64,000 bases of DNA from Aculops lycopersici. Taxonomy: Eukaryota > Arthropoda > Arachnida > Trombidiformes > Eriophyidae. The notes under the pieces are model-generated. The model did no database searches. It saw only the letters and a list, made by a program, of their open reading frames with translations, and was not told where the DNA came from. Every line of letters starts with the position of its first letter. The first letter of the stretch is position 1. The DNA lies in assembly GCA_015350385.1 (NCBI GenBank), contig WNKI01000001.1, positions 11,299,338-11,363,337 of the forward strand, read 5' to 3'. Positions 63,633 to 64,000 of the stretch are shown here, piece after piece. The translations under genes were made by a program, and so were the position numbers.

Positions 63633-64000
63633 TCAAGAGGACTTCTTGGAACGAGACGCTTCATTTAAAAAGCGCAGTATTGGTTTGTTAACAAGCTTAT
63701 GGTCATCAAATGCAATTACAATATCCACATGACTGTATCCCTCGATCAAAATGTGACGCTTCGGCTTCACTCCGGCCTGACGAACAATTTCGCCCGATGA
63801 CTCAGGTGTGCCGAGATTGTCGTTGCCCGCCGTGATGAGGAGCCAATTTAACCTTAAACCTGCTCAAATCATAAACAGGTGGTTTGTTCTGCTTGTAAAA
63901 GAGGAGGTTCTCTTCCTCTCCGTGATCATATTTTTGCAATCTGCCGTTTGTGCAGTACAACCAGAATTTAAAGCTTCTGGGGGGTTTTGACACAGAGTTA
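63633..64000 (-). pseudogene. Tandem acid-lipase paralogue, C-terminal part, frameshifted
   Basis: This runs off the right edge, so only the last third is present. The minus strand reads GRLQKYDHGEEENLLFYKQN and PPVYDLSRFKVK. The family sequence then continues in the next frame as WLLITAGNDNLGTPESSGEI, YSHVDIVIAFDD and LRFLNEASRSKKSS before a TGA at 63635-63633. The catalytic Asp (ND) and His (SHVD) of the family are both visible. The break falls at a short A-run near 63855 and fits one extra base. It could be a real inactivating mutation, an assembly error or, less likely, a tiny intron. The downstream lipase ends in the same arrangement, so this is a tandem duplication in head-to-tail order. 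Confidence 0.8.

Noticed and set aside
1..64000. tRNA, rRNA and CRISPR arrays
   Set aside because: No convincing A/B-box pair, ribosomal core or regular repeat-spacer structure was seen; the repeats are microsatellites.

Overview
This is eukaryotic nuclear DNA, almost certainly from an arthropod or close ecdysozoan relative. It has spliced genes with GTAAGT-type donors, AATAAA poly(A) signals, poly-Gln/Asn/His tracts, many microsatellites, and animal-only families: a class-2 secreted semaphorin, a heat shock factor, a receptor guanylyl cyclase and MO25. GC is moderate and CpG is not visibly depleted. I cannot name the species. A mite or other small arthropod fits, but that is a guess. A run of 472 Ns (19285-19756) marks an assembly gap inside an AG repeat.

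Layout from left to right: a secreted Gly/Tyr/Ser-rich structural protein (1888-2931, +); an intronless receptor guanylyl cyclase of 1799 residues (3791-9190, +); a decayed pair of direct repeats (about 9805-10690); a two-exon secreted C2-domain protein (11110-14275, -); a decayed inverted fragment of the guanylyl cyclase (about 16685-17170, -); a class-2 semaphorin whose eight coding exons span 17734-52406 (+), with a second intron of 26.7 kb; heat shock factor in four coding exons (57659 down to 53104, -); intronless MO25/CAB39 (59599-60726, +); an intronless acid-lipase-like protein (63403 down to 61514, -); and the 3' part of a tandem lipase paralogue with an apparent frameshift, running off the right edge (64000 down to 63633, -).

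All semaphorin, HSF and C2 exon junctions were placed by hand from conserved splice dinucleotides, reading phase and family sequence. The phases add up in each gene: semaphorin 2868 nt including stop, giving 955 aa; HSF 671 aa; C2 protein 167 aa. Semaphorin and HSF are convergent, as are MO25 and the first lipase. HSF and MO25 are divergent and share a 1.9-kb upstream interval. The genes look like ordinary neighbours with unrelated jobs, not a dedicated cluster.

The most unusual material is non-coding. The 26.7-kb semaphorin intron holds many copies of an ETS-type word (CCGGAAGT) and of an NK2-homeodomain-type word (CAAGTGG), each roughly ten-fold above a naive expectation. It also holds several perfect or near-perfect short hairpins, including one 27-bp stem with a 5-nt loop. 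Among proteins, the oddities are large insertions inside the guanylyl cyclase catalytic and kinase-homology domains, a degenerate nucleophile elbow in the lipase, and a Gln-rich insertion inside the semaphorin Ig domain.
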